The translations under genes were made by a program, and so were the position numbers. Positions 32,946-44,728 of a DNA stretch of 64,000 bases are shown here, one piece after another; within the stretch, counting starts at the first letter, position 1, and each line of letters opens with the position of its first letter. The DNA is from Eublepharis macularius (taxonomy: Eukaryota > Chordata > Lepidosauria > Squamata > Eublepharidae): positions 198,252,311 through 198,316,310 of the forward strand of contig NC_072791.1 of assembly GCF_028583425.1 (NCBI RefSeq), given 5' to 3'. The notes under the pieces were generated by a model that was not told the DNA's origin, did not search any database, and saw only the letters and a list, made by a program, of their open reading frames with translations.

Positions 32946-33887
32946 GTAAGATATTTTGTGTTGCTAAATCTTATTTGAGAGATTTTCTGAGCTAGTTTCT
33001 TCCTTTACAAAAATAGAAGCAAAACCATTGGTCAGTATGACCGACCTCCCCTTCACCCCCACACTTTGAGGCAGATTTTCCGCTCCAAAAATCCAAGTTT
33101 GCTTGCTTTGGCTGAGCAACCCCAAGTAGCGTGCCTCTATTTGTGGTTTTAATAGTTATCATTCTGGTTTTTTAGCCCAGTCCAGAAACTTGATGGGGGA
33201 AAAGCAGGAGCCCTCTTCCTCTGTGCTGGAAATGGCACTGGAGATTGAATAATGTTCAAAAGAGTACTTAAAGAGTACTCTTTAAGTCACAGGCAAAATT
33301 GTTTTCTTGAGGCTTAGATTCTATGTTCTTAATCCTTGACAGTGAGAGGTGTTTTGTTTAATACTTGGGTTTCAGCAACAAAGTTTCTTCAAGAGTTCCC
33401 TTTTACAACTCAGGTTTCCTGACAATCATTTTCTCTTTACAACAGACTCGGGGTCCTCCTCAGAGTGAAACCCCATTTAGACACTGGGCAGGAATTAATC
33501 TTCTTCCCCTATGATGAATGAATCCTTTTTCACTTGGCTTGAATGGAAGTCTCCACTTATAACCCACTCACTCTTGCCAAAAACACCCCCCACAGGTTTT
33601 TTAAAAAAATTATAAACTTTTTTTTCAAGGGAAAAAAAGACATTTGATAGTGCATAAAGGATCTTGAATAAAAAATAAAATAATAGATTTAAACTACTAC
33701 AAAAAAATATAAGCAAGAGATATAACAACACATTTCATAATATTGCTCCTCTCCCTCTCCTCAATTATTTATACCCAAAGTTTTGTACCCAACATTCTAT
33801 AATCAGTCCTATACATCACATTTTATATTCAACATTTTTAAAATCTTTGTTTTAAAGTCGATCTAATCTATGTTAACTATTTTTAAT

Positions 33888-34794
33888 TGTCTGGGGTGGG
33901 TGGGCCCCACCCACCCTGGGTGGGCCCCACCCACCCTGGACTCAGGCCATGCCGACACCCCCCCCAGCCCTCTGAGCTGACGGCGAGCCCCCCGGGGGCC
34001 GGACCCCCACTTACCGGGATAGCGGCTAGCTGGGCAACGGAGGGAGAGGAAGAGCCGTGGGATCCAGAGGAGCCCCGAAGCCCAGGGAGGAGCCGCGGCG
34101 GCCCCCATGAGGCAAGGAAGTGCATCCGCCGCAGTGCCAAGCTGCAACCCGGCTGGTGCGGTCCACTGGCCAGCTGGGCAGCACTCTGATGAGGCTGCCT
34201 GCAGCGGAGTCCAGCGGGTGGCAGGAGCACTCGGTGCCGCTGCTGGAGGAGATGGCTGGGCAAGCCCTGGCGCAGCAGCTGCTGAGGCCATGCCCTGGCC
34301 CTCAGAGGCAAACAGAAGGGCGGGGCCCCCAGAGGGCGAGCAGCTGGCTGGCTGGGGGACAGAACAGGAAGCCCCAGGAGGGGGAGGTGGGTTCAGGATG
34401 CATGGCTCCGGCCCGACTGGCCAGGAGCCATGGGGGGAGGAACCCCTGTGTGAGGGACAGGGGCTGGACCCGTCAGGGGGAGAGCTCCCAGGTGGAAGAA
34501 GGGCGGGGGATAGGCATGTTATAAGGGAAGAGGGTAGATTGGCTGACCCTCAAGGGGAGGGCAGGAATGGGGTTATAAAAGGGGGAGTTCCCCAGGAAGC
34601 GGAGGAGGAGAAGTTGGGCGTGAACTGGCTAGAGAGAGTGTGTAGATTCACAACCCAGTGGGCAGGCGGAGGGCGCTGGTGAGGCAACCACCACCCTCCC
34701 TTGCCCAGTCCGAGGCCAAGGGAACTCCCCTGCTGAGACCCCGGGAGGACGGTGGAGGGGCGCGAGCAAACGGCAGGTGGGGCGGTGGCTCACA
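33888..34794 (+). mobile_element. Solo LTR in MYO3B intron (907 bp, 5-bp TSD)
   Basis: It starts TGTCTGGGG, ends GGCTCACA, and TTAAT flanks it at 33883-33887 and 34795-34799. It is GC-rich in AT-rich surroundings. A 21-bp-period pair (GTGGGCCCCACCCACCCTG) lies at 33900-33942, and a TATA box at 34574. No coding content is recognisable; the frames 34107-34682 and 33887-34189 are unrelated to any family I know. The LTR is sense to MYO3B. It shares the TGTCYGGGGT start with the LTR at 3127 but little else. Confidence 0.82.
34574..34580 (+). promoter_or_regulatory. TATA box of the intronic LTR
   Basis: TATAAAA followed by a G run, about 215 bp before the LTR end. The placement fits a U3/R boundary. 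Confidence 0.5.
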
Positions 34795-35486
34795 TTAATA
34801 TTTCTTAATTTCCAGCTGCATACACAAAGAAATCTCTCCTTTTTTTCTGAAATTCCTGTGTTGATCTGTTATGCATGTAAGAGGTTAATTTAGCCATAGA
34901 GGCATATTCATACAATTTAACAGCATTTTATATTCAACATTTTAAAATTTTAATTTTACAGTTGTTCTACTTCAACATTAGCCACCCTTGGGTTTTTTAA
35001 ATTTTCTGCTGTTTTCTGAAATTTTCTGCTACCTATGTTTTCTGAAATTTTAGGATTAGTCTATTATACAGCCCACAGTTCTATAGTGGTTGTGCAAATA
35101 GGGTTCAGCTTGTGCTGCCTTTTACACTTGGAATTCTGAACTAGAATTCTCCTTCAACACAATGATGTTACAGTTAGGGCAAACAATTTGTTTTCCCTCA
35201 CTCCAGAGAGGAACTTGTCTGACCTTCTGACTCACATACTCTTTCTGAATCCAAATCATGGCAGCAACCAACAGTCATCTTGAGGGATGGTTCTGACTGG
35301 CCAATCAGAGAGAGGGAGGAGCAGCCTGTCAATCAAGCTCTCATACCAGGCAATAGTTAACTCCTTCCCTTCCAGCTCTCTGAATGCTGCGCTTAAGAAA
35401 CCTTCTTTAAAGTGCATTCCATCACAGTCAGCTAAGCTTCTATGCTCTGTAGAATTTTGCATCTATTTACTTTTGATTATTAATGA

Positions 35487-35753
35487 GCCAGTGGGGTGTA
35501 GTGGTTAGAGTGTTAGATTAGGACCTAGGAGACTCAGGTTTGAATCCCTGCTTGGCCATGGAAGCTCACTGGGTGACCTTGGGTCAGTAGCAGTCCCTCA
35601 GCCTAATCCACCTCCCAAGGTTTGGGTCTGAGTAACACTCGCTCAGCCTACTCCACCTCATAGGGTTGTTGTGAGGATAAAATGGAGAAGAGAGAAAGGT
35701 GGTCCCCATTGGAAAGAAAGGTGGTGTATAAATGAAGGAAATGGATAAATAAG
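35487..35753 (+). mobile_element. Sauria-type SINE, near full length
   Basis: tRNA-like head with A box (GTAGTGGTTAGAGTG) and B box (GGTTTGAATCCC). The body has GGAAGCTCACTGGGTGACCT and GGGTTGTTGTGAGGATAAAA, and the tail GGTCCCCATTGGAAAGAAAG. A partial internal repeat of the CAGCCTAnTCCACCTC block (35600 and 35645) lengthens it. It is a Pol III-type retroposon, not a tRNA gene. Confidence 0.88.
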
Positions 35754-35779
35754 ATCTAACAGGTCCAGTCTTTCAAGTC

Positions 35780-36510
35780 CGCTCGTTATTCAGACCCAAA
35801 TTCAGTTCTGCATAGCTTGCAGAAAGCCAGGAGAGCAGGAGCTTTCCTGACCTCTTCAGGTAGGCCGTTCTATAAGATGGGAGCCACCACAGAATATGCA
35901 CATGTACAGGGAGCTGTTGATTTTTCCCATGTGCAAGGTGGCACCTGCAGAGAGCTCTGTTCAGATGAGCAAAGCTGCCATGGTGGAACAGAGGGAGAGA
36001 GGTGGTTCCCTAGATATGCTGGACCAAGGCTGCAAAGAGCTTTGTATATGATAGCCAACAACAAGAACAACATGTGCTTATATACTGCCTTTTGCACAGA
36101 TTAGTGGCTCACTCACAGCAGTGAATAAAATCAGTTATTATTCCCATAATACAGCTGAGGATCTGGGGCTGAGAGGAGTGGCTTACCCAAGGCCACCTGC
36201 AGCGTTCATGGCAGTTGTGGGAGGTGAACTAGCAGAGTGCTGAATCGTATCCCAGCCACATAACCACTGTGCTACAGCTCAGTAACTGATAGGTAACCAG
36301 TGGAGTGACTGCAAAGTGGAAGTAATATCCATGTCTCTCCTAGCTTCCGAAAATAACTGAGCTGCAGCGTTCTGTACTAATTGGAGTCTCCGAATTAACT
36401 TAGAAGAAAAATCTATGTACAGGGCATTACAGTAGTCAAGATTTGATGTTATCATGGCATGGATCCAGATGGCTTGGTTGGCCATGTTGAGGTGGGGAGC
36501 CATCTTCCAG
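35780..36510 (-). mobile_element. L2 LINE C-terminal fragment, split by a SINE
   Basis: Minus strand 36503-36279 encodes ITSNLDYCNALYIDFSSKL, then LQLVQNAAAQLF and LHWLPISY. After the SINE (36056-36281) it continues at 36055-35810 with IYKALCSLGPAYLG and WNGLPEEVRKAPAL. Both are L2 blocks in the right order. Inactive. Confidence 0.8.
36056..36281 (-). mobile_element. tRNA-derived SINE, family B
   Basis: Minus-oriented: ACATGTGCTTATATACTGCC, then GAGGATCTGGGGCTGAGAGG, GGCTTACCCAAGGCCACC and CACATAACCACTGTGCTAC (inverted A-box head). It separates two L2 blocks that are otherwise continuous. Confidence 0.78.
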
Positions 36511-37651
36511 GCTAGACTGGAGTTGGGGAAAGCATTTTTTGCAGCTGCCTTAACTTGCTTTTCTAGCAGTAGTACTGAACCTAGTATGATCCATTAGGCT
36601 CTTAACGGAATCTGCATGGGTCAGGAGAACTTCACTGAAAATGACACATTCACAGGTGTATCTATGCAATTGCCCCTTCCCATTTTACCTTCATCTGTAA
36701 ACAATTGCCAATGCATATTTTGTTAGCTAGTAGAAGAAAAAAATTACAGTTAATTAATGCTATGCTATATAAAGCATAAAATAGGATCTCTTGCTGGTCA
36801 TTCTGAGATCCATGCATCTGATTTCAATAATGAATGAAAGGATATTATTTTTCTGCAAATATTTCTTGCCTAAAATACTTCTTTTCTTAGCTGCTGAGAG
36901 GGAAATTCTTTAAACAATTCAGATTTGATTGTTCTGCTCTGAATCACAGCAGTCAAATGGGGGTGGAGGGATGGTGTAAATGTTAGTATTACTGACCTAA
37001 CCGAAAAATCCCGAACCTTGAAATTTGCATACCGATTTGTATGTGTGCAGCACGCACTATTTATAATACTTTAATTCAATGAAAGGAAAGATCTACAAAG
37101 AACTCCAGTGCTTTCATCGCTGTTTCTTTGATGAAATCATATATTCTTTGTGATGTGGCTAACTTCTGGAAAAAATGTAATTACAAGTACTGATTTTCCC
37201 TTGGGGCATCATTATTCTGCCAGGCTTACACATTCTGAGTAATACCTTTCTCTCAGTCATAGACCCTTTGAACACTAGGACCTGTCATGACTTAAGTTGT
37301 TGTTACCTAAGGGTAAGGGTAGGCAAAGTGAACTTGTGGAACCTGTTTTAAATCATTAAGACAAATTCAGTCTGGGGGGACAGAAGTGGAAAACAGTAGG
37401 CAATTGGCATTGACTAGCTAATACAGGATGTATATTTGGACATGTGTGTAAATAAAACAAGGAAACTGTGAGGCTGTATTTTGTAGCCCATTTACCTATC
37501 TGCATTTTCTTGAATTTCAGCTTACTCAGTTTTATAGGAAAGCAACACAAAGGCATCCTTTCCCTTCCATTTCTTCTCATATTTCAACACAACGTGTATG
37601 GGAGGTCAGTTAGAAACTTGTAGGGAATTGGAACAAAAGCAGAAGAAAGTT

Positions 37652-37975
37652 GGTGTGACGGACACGACTGGCTCTAGTGCCGCCTCTCCTGAGGGACAGC
37701 CAATGGGAGCAAGTAGAATGCTGGGCCAATCAGAGTTAGGGTCCATTGGAAGGAAAGGATTTGAGCCGCTGCTCAGAGAGGCAGCAAAAAGTTAGCTGGC
37801 TGTTAATCTGTTCTTTTATTTTGAAACCTTTCCTGTTTAATCCCAGTATATATTTCAGTTTAAAATCCGTTCACTCTTATGTTCCTTCTTATAAATAAAG
37901 TTTATTTTGTTTGGTTTAACCCTGGCTGGCCTGAAGTTGTTAGCTGAGGGAGAAATAAGACACACACACATGAGC
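37652..37975 (+). mobile_element. Possible LTR-like element
   Basis: It starts TGTGACGGACACG and carries two CCAAT boxes (37700 and 37725) and an AATAAA followed by GTTTATTTTGTTTGG (37893). The order fits an LTR. I could not find a TG...CA pair with a matching duplication, so the right end is uncertain. Confidence 0.35.
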
Positions 37976-38298
37976 ACTCTGATAATGTGGAAAGGGCCTA
38001 GTGCATTAAATGGCGGCAGTGTATCCTGAGGGAAAGTAACCTCTGAATTCCCTCTCCTCCAATAGCCCTGGGCTGTAGCTGGGTGAAAGGAGGCAAATAC
38101 AGGGAACTGGCTGCCTCTCTGGTGGAGCCTCTGGAAGAGGAGAGAGGGAATGCTGCAAGGATTTGGGCCAGGGGTCCCTCTGCCTGCTGTGGTGGAGGCT
38201 GGACGGGTGGCATGTGGTGAATGGTGGACTCCTAGCCTATCCCTGACTGGGTGGCAAGGAGTGTGAATAGGGTTGCCAAGTCCTTTGACTCCCCCAGC

Positions 38299-38500
38299 AG
38301 ATAGGGTTGCCAGCTCCTGGATGGGAAATTCCTGGAGATTTGGGGGTGGAGCCTAGAGAGGGTGGGGTTTGGGGAGGGGAGGGGCTGCAGCTGGCTGTAA
38401 TGCCATAGAGTCCACTTTCCAAGGCAGCTGTTTTCTCCAGGGGAACTGATCTCTGTCACCAGGAGATCAGTTGTAATTCCAGGGTACATTTTGCTGAGAC
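38299..38500. repeat. Dispersed repeat (AGGGTTGCCAGCTCCTGG type)
   Basis: Contains GGAGATTTGGGGGTGGAGCC, GGTTTGGGGAGGGGAGGGGC, ATGCCATAGAGTCCA and GGAACTGATCTCTGTCACCA, an arrangement I recognise as a dispersed reptile repeat. Class not known to me. Confidence 0.6.
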
Positions 38501-39689
38501 ATTCTTTCTCTTCTCTTGATGCCTTGAGCCCTTTTGGGACAAAAAAAAAGTCACCAACAGATAACACAGATGATTTGTTATTTGTTGTTTCTGAATGTCA
38601 TTACAGTGATTTTTGGAATTAGTTATGATAACTATATTAATGAATGGTAATTAGTTTAATGAATGGTAGATAGTTTCTATCTCAGTGCCCTGCACCAGAT
38701 ATTGTGCTAGTAAACATCCAAAATGGGAGGTGGGAAAAACACCAGAAAGGGCAATTGAAGGGGAATAAAACAATTGCATGAGAAACATGGGTAAAAATAA
38801 AATTAATGAAATAAATTTCATTTTTTTCTCCCCTCCTCTTGCTGTATAGAAAAGCTATTAATAGGGAACTGCTTGCAAGAAGCAGTGCTTTTCTAGATCA
38901 GAATGTTTCATTTCCATTGTTTGCAGAGCAAACCACCAAGCCTGAGTATAGAGAGATATGTCTGCTGTCTATTTTATATTGCCTGCCAGCAGGAGCATTG
39001 ATGGAGTGAAGGTTTGAAATGACTGTAATTTATGGCCTCCTGGTTATCAAGTACATCAATCTTGTCTGTCTTTTTTTTAATAATACTCCTGGACTTTTCT
39101 TCACACAATAGCAGTTTTGAAGTGTGACTGTCTCACATTAGTATAAAAAATATAAATGCTGTGCTTTAAATTTAAGATTTAAAAAATAAAATCAACCCTT
39201 TGGGGTTTAAAAACAATCCGCTCCCCCCTCCCCTTTCTAATTCTGCTTGTTGGACTGCACTCAAGAACGGTCAATAGATCAATACCACCTCTAACGTGGT
39301 GCCTTTGCAAAATGCAAGATAATGTTGAAATAGTACTGGAAAACAGCATCTACTTATAAGCCAGCCTAATCCTAAAAAACATTAAAGGAATATATCTGAT
39401 TTTTTAAATGAAGTGAGGTGAGTTCATGAAAGAGATCCCTGCCTCCTTCCCCTTCTCAGCGCAGCTCCCTCCTGCCCCCTGAAAAGCCACTCTTGGCAGT
39501 TAGGGGACCCTTGGGAATGGTGGTTGCAACAGGAAATGAAAATGGTCAGAAGCCACCCCAACCCTACTCTTGCGCTACCTTTTCTGTAAATGGAGCAAAG
39601 GTTTGTGTGTGGAATTTCTGCAAATATCCCCTTCTTTGACTGGGGGATGCTGTTCAAATATGGCCTGATTCCTTTCATAGACAGGACAG

Positions 39690-39848
39690 ATATGTTTAGA
39701 AGAGCCTTTCCGTGTTGATACTGTTTATGTTAGGGCTCTTTGACAGTTGCTGTGGTTTTAAATTGTTACTGTATACTGTTGGTTTTCACTCTTTGTAAAC
39801 CACTTTGAAGTTTAGGAAAATCATTATAAAAATATCTAAAATGAATAA
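39690..39848 (+). mobile_element. LINE 3' tail-like remnant
   Basis: TTTTAAATTGTTACTG, GTAAACCACTTTGAAGT and TATAAAAATATCTAAAATGA followed by ATAAAT resemble L2/CR1-type 3' ends. No coding part remains. Confidence 0.4.
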
Positions 39849-40051
39849 ATCCTTCCTGCAGTTCCCATGCCATATATTATGCTACTCCCACAGCAAAGAT
39901 CACCTTCACTCTGTTTACAATTGACTGGATTGGACCTGTAAAGGAATCTGCATGGAATTCTGTTTCCTCTTGACATGAGTTGCCTTTATGCATAAGGAAT
40001 ACACATTGGAGCTTCTGCACCAATATATTATTTGTGGATTGTAATGATAGC

Positions 40052-40175
40052 CATGACTTCATTTATACTCTTATGTTTTTCCCCAATGAGGACCCAAAAT
40101 GGCTTACATTACCTCCTCTCCTCCATTTTAGCAGTGTAAGGTAGGTTAGGCTGAGAGTGTGGGACTAGTCCAAAA
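40052..40175 (-). mobile_element. Sauria SINE fragment
   Basis: TTATACTC...TTTTTCCCCAATGAGGACCC, then AAAATGGCTTACATTACC and GGTTAGGCTGAGAGTGTGGG match the 3' half of a Sauria SINE, inverted. A hAT-like element follows immediately. Confidence 0.75.
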
Positions 40176-40183
40176 CTCCTAAC

Positions 40184-40581
40184 TAGAGGTGGACACGGAC
40201 CGGAAAATGGACTAAAGTTTTGCATGGACCGGGCCAGTTTGGCATTTGTGAACCAGTGGGTCATGGGACGCCCATTTTCCACAGACCCATGGACTTTTCG
40301 TTGGTCTGTTGGTCTGTGGTCCATTAAAGCCTCCCAGTGCTTCTGGCAAGTGGTGCCAGGAGCACTTTAACATTAAATCCCCCCTTGCTCCAGCTGATTG
40401 GTGGGCCCGCCAGTCAGCTGGAGCGGGGGTGGTGGTGGTTTAGAGTGGTCCTGGCAGCTGGGACCGACAAACTGGTTAGTTCGCGAACTGGGGCTCGACC
40501 ATGAAAACTTCATGGTCCATGGTCCATGAAACACCATGGACTCACGGCCTGTGGGTTTTTCCCGGTCCATGCCCACCTCTA
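40184..40581. mobile_element. hAT-like MITE (398 bp, 8-bp TSD)
   Basis: The ends TAGAGGTGGACACGGACCGG and CCGGTCCATGCCCACCTCTA are inverted repeats. CTCCTAAC at 40176-40183 and 40582-40589 is the 8-bp duplication. The interior has repeated GGTCCATGG-type motifs. No transposase. Confidence 0.85.
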
Positions 40582-40923
40582 CTCCTAACAATTATACCCC
40601 ATTGGCTCAGAGCCCTGCATGTGGTCTTTGTTCTTGTATCTGCTCCTTGCATGCCTTGGAAAATGTTTGTGCAAATATGGCATACTTCTTCCTGCAAAGA
40701 AGAATGGGAGGTGCAAAGTCCAAACATTTTTGGATTGTGACTGATAACTGGGAAATGACCATTTTAAAACTCAGTAGTTATGTCCATTCCACTGAATGTT
40801 GGGTGGGACACTGATGTGTTGCTTGCAGGCATGTGGAGGAGGGAGTCACCAGCTGAAGGAGGTCTGCAGAATAACTGAGGTCTTGTTTTCCTTCTTCTCT
40901 TTCCTCCGCTGCCCCTTTCACAG

Positions 40924-41028
40924 CTGTGTAATGGAGGGTCTGTCACAGACCTCGTCAAAGGCCTGCTGAAGTGTGGCCAACGGTTGGATGAAGCTATAAT
41001 CTCCTACATCTTATACGGTGCTCTCCTG
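40924..41028 (+). CDS. MYO3B: MYO3B exon: kinase helices D and E
   Basis: 35 codons, phase 0 at both ends. The acceptor CCTTTCACAG ends at 40923 and the donor GTAAGG starts at 41029. It encodes [20 protein letters not shown] and [26 protein letters not shown] is the ligand-pocket rim and helix D of Ste20-type kinases. The run of D, E and hydrophobic residues fits helix E. Confidence 0.9.
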
Positions 41029-41301
41029 GTAAGGATGTTCATTAAGCTTCTAATGACAGCAGAGGGGGCAATTTACCCATCTGATACATTTTCCATTTAT
41101 AAATGCTGGTGTGGCTGATGCTAATCTGCTGGCTGTTGAAGCAGCAGGGGCCTGTTTTGAGGGTGGGATACAGTGGGCAGGTGTTTCTGTGGCATAAAGC
41201 ACAGATTGTTTTGATTACCCCCCCCCCATACACAACATTAGGAGAATTATGTTTAACTATTAGTGTAAGCATCTTTTTTTGTTCTTGTTGCTGGCATCCA
41301 G

Positions 41302-41401
41302 GGTCTGCAGCACTTACACAACAACCGAATCATTCATCGTGACGTCAAAGGGAACAACATTCTCCTGACGACGGAAGGAGGAGTCAAGCTTGTTGACTTT
41401 G
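41302..41401 (+). CDS. MYO3B: MYO3B exon: catalytic loop (HRD) and DFG
   Basis: 33 codons plus one base. The acceptor GGCATCCAG ends at 41301 and the donor GTAAAA starts at 41402. It encodes [20 protein letters not shown], then [13 protein letters not shown]. The HRD Asp (catalytic base) is at 41341-41343 and the DFG Asp (Mg binding) at 41395-41397. The DFG Gly codon is split: its first base is 41401 and the other two are in the next exon (phase 1). The preceding intron is only 273 bp. All catalytic residues are kept, so the kinase should be active. Confidence 0.93.
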
Positions 41402-41756
41402 GTAAAAATGTCACACTCTTACTTTTGTTCCTCCTTTCTTTTTTTCTGATGGCTGTAATGTTTAGCTCAAGGCATCTATTTTTGACTGTGTGAAAGCCGA
41501 AAGGTTTCTGCATCTCTATGTTCATAACTGGTGAAAACTTGACAAAGGAGGGAGAAGGGTTCGCATTAAATTCATAATAGTTTGGAGAGGAAACGGGAGA
41601 GGAAATTCCAGCCCTGCTTCAGTTCTGTGCAAGCAAAGCAGCTGAGGCTGGATGTTCAAAGATCTAACCAGATGATCTGCAATAATGCTGATCAGATGTT
41701 TGGGGAAGGGGTTCATAGGGAAAGTGAAACTCAGTTTCTGCCTCTTCCTCCTCCTA

Positions 41757-41968
41757 TTTATTTATTTATATCCTGCTTTTCTCCCTAATGGGGACCCAAA
41801 GCGGCTTACAATACCATCCTTCACTCCTCCAGTTTCTCGCAACAGCCCTGTGAGATAGATGACCACCCAAGGTCACCCAGTTTGCTTCCATGGAAGCATG
41901 GGAGGTTTTTGAACCCCGCTGTCCCAGACTGTCGCGTGACGCTCTACCCACTACACCACGCTGGCCTC
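41757..41968 (-). mobile_element. Sauria-type SINE, inverted
   Basis: The + strand starts (ATTT)n, TATCCTGCTTTTCTCCCTAA, TGGGGACCCAAAGCGGCTTA, then CCAAGGTCACCCAGT and GGTTTTTGAACCCCGC (inverted B box), ending CTACACCACGCTGGCC (inverted A box). Confidence 0.87.
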
Positions 41969-44180
41969 GTAGCATAACTCATTAGCACTACCACCAAGTA
42001 TCTGACTGGACAATACATCCCAGTATCAGGATAGTTCCGGAAATCCAAGACAGCACCCTGTTTCTACAACTGTATGCCCCTGCTGGATTAGAGCATCTGC
42101 CCATAAAATGATTCTTCCCCAAGCTATTTTTACTTACAAAAATCTGTTTGCGTTGCAGTGAAGGCATTTGTCTCTCTAATCTAGACTTTAAATATTTCAT
42201 TTTCTGCCCATGAAAATAAGACATCTTTCTTTCTCAAATGGTTGTGACTCGCCTCCGGCACATTTATTCCCTCTCAGCAGAAGGTAAAGTGGTCCTCTGG
42301 GCCCAAAAGCTAACAGATCCATTTAATTTGCAATTACAGCTGTTAGATATGAGCGAGTCTGACTGGGAAGCATCTAGAAAAGGATAAAAGAAGTGTGTGA
42401 TTTGCAGTAAGCTTTATCTCTGGATAAATGTGCTAATTTCTTGGTAAGGATTTTAAAAAATCAAGTAAAAGAAAAAACTCACACTGTAAAAAGCCTATCT
42501 AGAATCTGACACAAGGGTAACAAAGAAAGCTACGAGCCTCATCACACCTACTTAGGAGTAAGGCCCATTGAACTCAATTAGTAAACATGCATGAGATTGA
42601 GCTAGAAGCATATTAAAGCCAGTAAACAGGGCAAGATGGGGAAATGAATCTAATCACCACTATCCATAAAAAACAGTTTCAGTTGCATTGCCAGTATGTA
42701 CATCTGGCTTATCCAAAATAACTCTATAAAAAAGGAATTCACCCCCAAACTAAAATAAGATGCTATATATAGATATAGATATATAAAACAGATTTATCAC
42801 TGCATTATCGCTAATTTCCCGATACTTTAAAGCTAGCAATATTTGTCAGATGAATCTAAGAACAGATGCCTCTTTATTACCTGGAAGGAACAGAAATCCA
42901 TTACTGACGAGTGGTTGCAACACTTGTTTTTTTGAGTAGCCACTGGACAAATGTTGAGTAGCCACTGTCCAAAGGAACAGCTTCTTTAGTAGCCTCTTTG
43001 GCATCAAATTGGTGTGCGTGCGTGTAAATCACTTTTCATCTGAGATAATCTTCCCAGTAAAATAATTAGATGGAGCTGCAAGAAATAATTTATCAGTGCC
43101 AACAGAAAGACTGTGTCAAAGGGGAGGAAGTTAGAAAGTGAACAGTATTGTGTAACAGCATTTTTCAATATTTTGCACATAATCGCCATGTTGCATTAAG
43201 TAAGGAAAGTAATCGTTTGAGTTATTGAGTGGTTCAGTTTAGCAAAGAAAACCACTTATGGAGGGTTGATTTTGGTGTTGTCATGTTTATTTTATTTTAT
43301 TTTTGCATAAATGTGTGATATTTTGACACTAAACAGGCCAAAAAATAGTAATTTGTAAAAATTTCTATTTCAAAATAAGAGCAACATGCTCTTTTCAGTT
43401 TAAAATGTCGACTCTGTCTGCCACCCACAAAACAGTATGGGCACCCATTTCAGATTTAATTGTATTTGTATGGACTGGATAGAGGAGAGATGACTAAACA
43501 GTGAGTAATTATTAATTAAAGAGAATTATGTCATTTCATGAGTGACTCTAAGGACATAGTCCTTCTTACTGCCTGCATCCTTGTGGCCCTCTAGTGCATA
43601 ATGACTTTTAAAAAAGACATTTATTTGTTAGCATTTTATTGATTATTAATAGGAAAATAATTAAAAAATTAAAAAGTAGAACCACTAAAAAAGCCAACAA
43701 ACTTGATGGCAGCAAATTCTTACCCCTCATCCCTTGTACTCAATAAGTCTTCCCTGCTCCAAGGGAATTTAATTGATTTAAAACAGTGAAGTGAGTTCAA
43801 TCCAAATTGGGAAATAAAACAAAACATGCATGTAAAGAAAAAAAGGGGGGAACTTCAGGAAATGTTGAGAGTTAAATAAAATAGTCATGTTTAATAAATT
43901 CTTCTCATTCAGAGAATTGCATTGGGTTGGTTCCTCTGAGGGTCAAGTGAAAGGCACTCACAGAAGTGGATATTGTCCTTCCCGAGGCAGCCCTGTTAAA
44001 AGGTGTTGTTAGGGTACTCTTGTGAACAAGAAGCAAGTGTCATAGAGGATTGCACTGGGGGGGGGGAGTGGGTGAAATCACCTTGCCCTCCTCCTTCTTG
44101 TGCCAGAGTCTCTCACACCAGGAAAAGCCTTCTGTGACTTTCCTTACTGCAGCCCTTCACTCCACAGAACCTTTGTCTAT

Positions 44181-44414
44181 GAGCAGAACCTCAGGTGACA
44201 AAAGGCACAGATTGGACACTTGTCAGCTTCCCTCAAGTTTTGATGGGAAATGTAGGCAGCTTGGCGGAATGTTGGACAAGTGACAGTTGAAAAGTCCATT
44301 GGACAGCAGTCGGAGAGCAAAGCTGCGAAACCAGGATGCCTACATTTCCCATCAAAACTTGAGGGAAGCTGACAAGTGTCCAATCTGTGCCTTTTGTCAC
44401 TTGTGGTTCTGCTC
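44181..44414. mobile_element. Palindromic MITE, same family as 52909-53112
   Basis: Arms of about 75 bp: GAGCAGAACC, GACAAAAGGCACAGATTGGA, CACTTGTCAGCTTCCCTCAA and GTTTTGATGGGAAATGTAGG, each recurring inverted at 44330-44414. Confidence 0.85.
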
Positions 44415-44496
44415 TATGTTGATTGTCCAACCTCCGAGAATTCCTTTTTGTGGGTTAAAGAGAGCTTCTATGGAAAAGGACAAGATGGAGGAAGAG

Positions 44497-44728
44497 CCAC
44501 TTCTAATAACTGCATTTATATACTGCTCTTCTGGATATCTTAATGCCCCAGTCAGTGTGGTGAACAAGATCAGTGTTGTTATTATCCCCACAATACAGGT
44601 GGAGAGCTGGGGCTGTAAGGCTTACCCAAGACAGCCTGCTGAGCTCATGACAGTAGTGGGATTTGAACCACCAGAGTGTTAGTTTGCAGCCCAGCCACTT
44701 AAGCACTACGCTACTGCAGCTCTCACAC
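44497..44728 (-). mobile_element. tRNA-derived SINE, family B
   Basis: Minus-oriented: TGCATTTATATACTGCTCTT, CTTAATGCCCCAGTC, GGAGAGCTGGGGCTG, GGCTTACCCAAGACAGCC, GGGATTTGAACC (inverted B box) and CACTTAAGCACTACGCTAC. Confidence 0.78.

Larger units (their letters stand above)
33598..34999 (-). mobile_element. AT-rich LINE 3' UTR-like block around the solo LTR
   Basis: 33598-33887 and 34800-34999 are very AT-rich. Both sides of the LTR contain CATTTTATATTCAACATTTT, near 33819 and 34925. The + strand begins with T/A homopolymers like the L1 3' end at 1716. Tentatively a minus-strand L1 3' UTR. Confidence 0.35.
32946..40923 (+). other. MYO3B: MYO3B intron (8.0 kb)
   Basis: GTAAGA donor, TTTCACAG acceptor. 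It contains a solo LTR, SINEs, L2 fragments and a hAT-like element, listed separately. The stretches 32946-33597, 35000-35486, 36511-37651, 37976-38298, 38501-39689, 39849-40051 and 40590-40923 show nothing I recognise. Confidence 0.85.

Noticed and set aside
34107..34682. 191-codon + strand frame and the antisense 142-codon frames
   Set aside because: They lie inside the intronic solo LTR; GC-rich composition, no recognisable domain.
35487..35580. Possible tRNA gene
   Set aside because: Only the A and B boxes are tRNA-like; no complete cloverleaf, and it continues into a Sauria SINE body.
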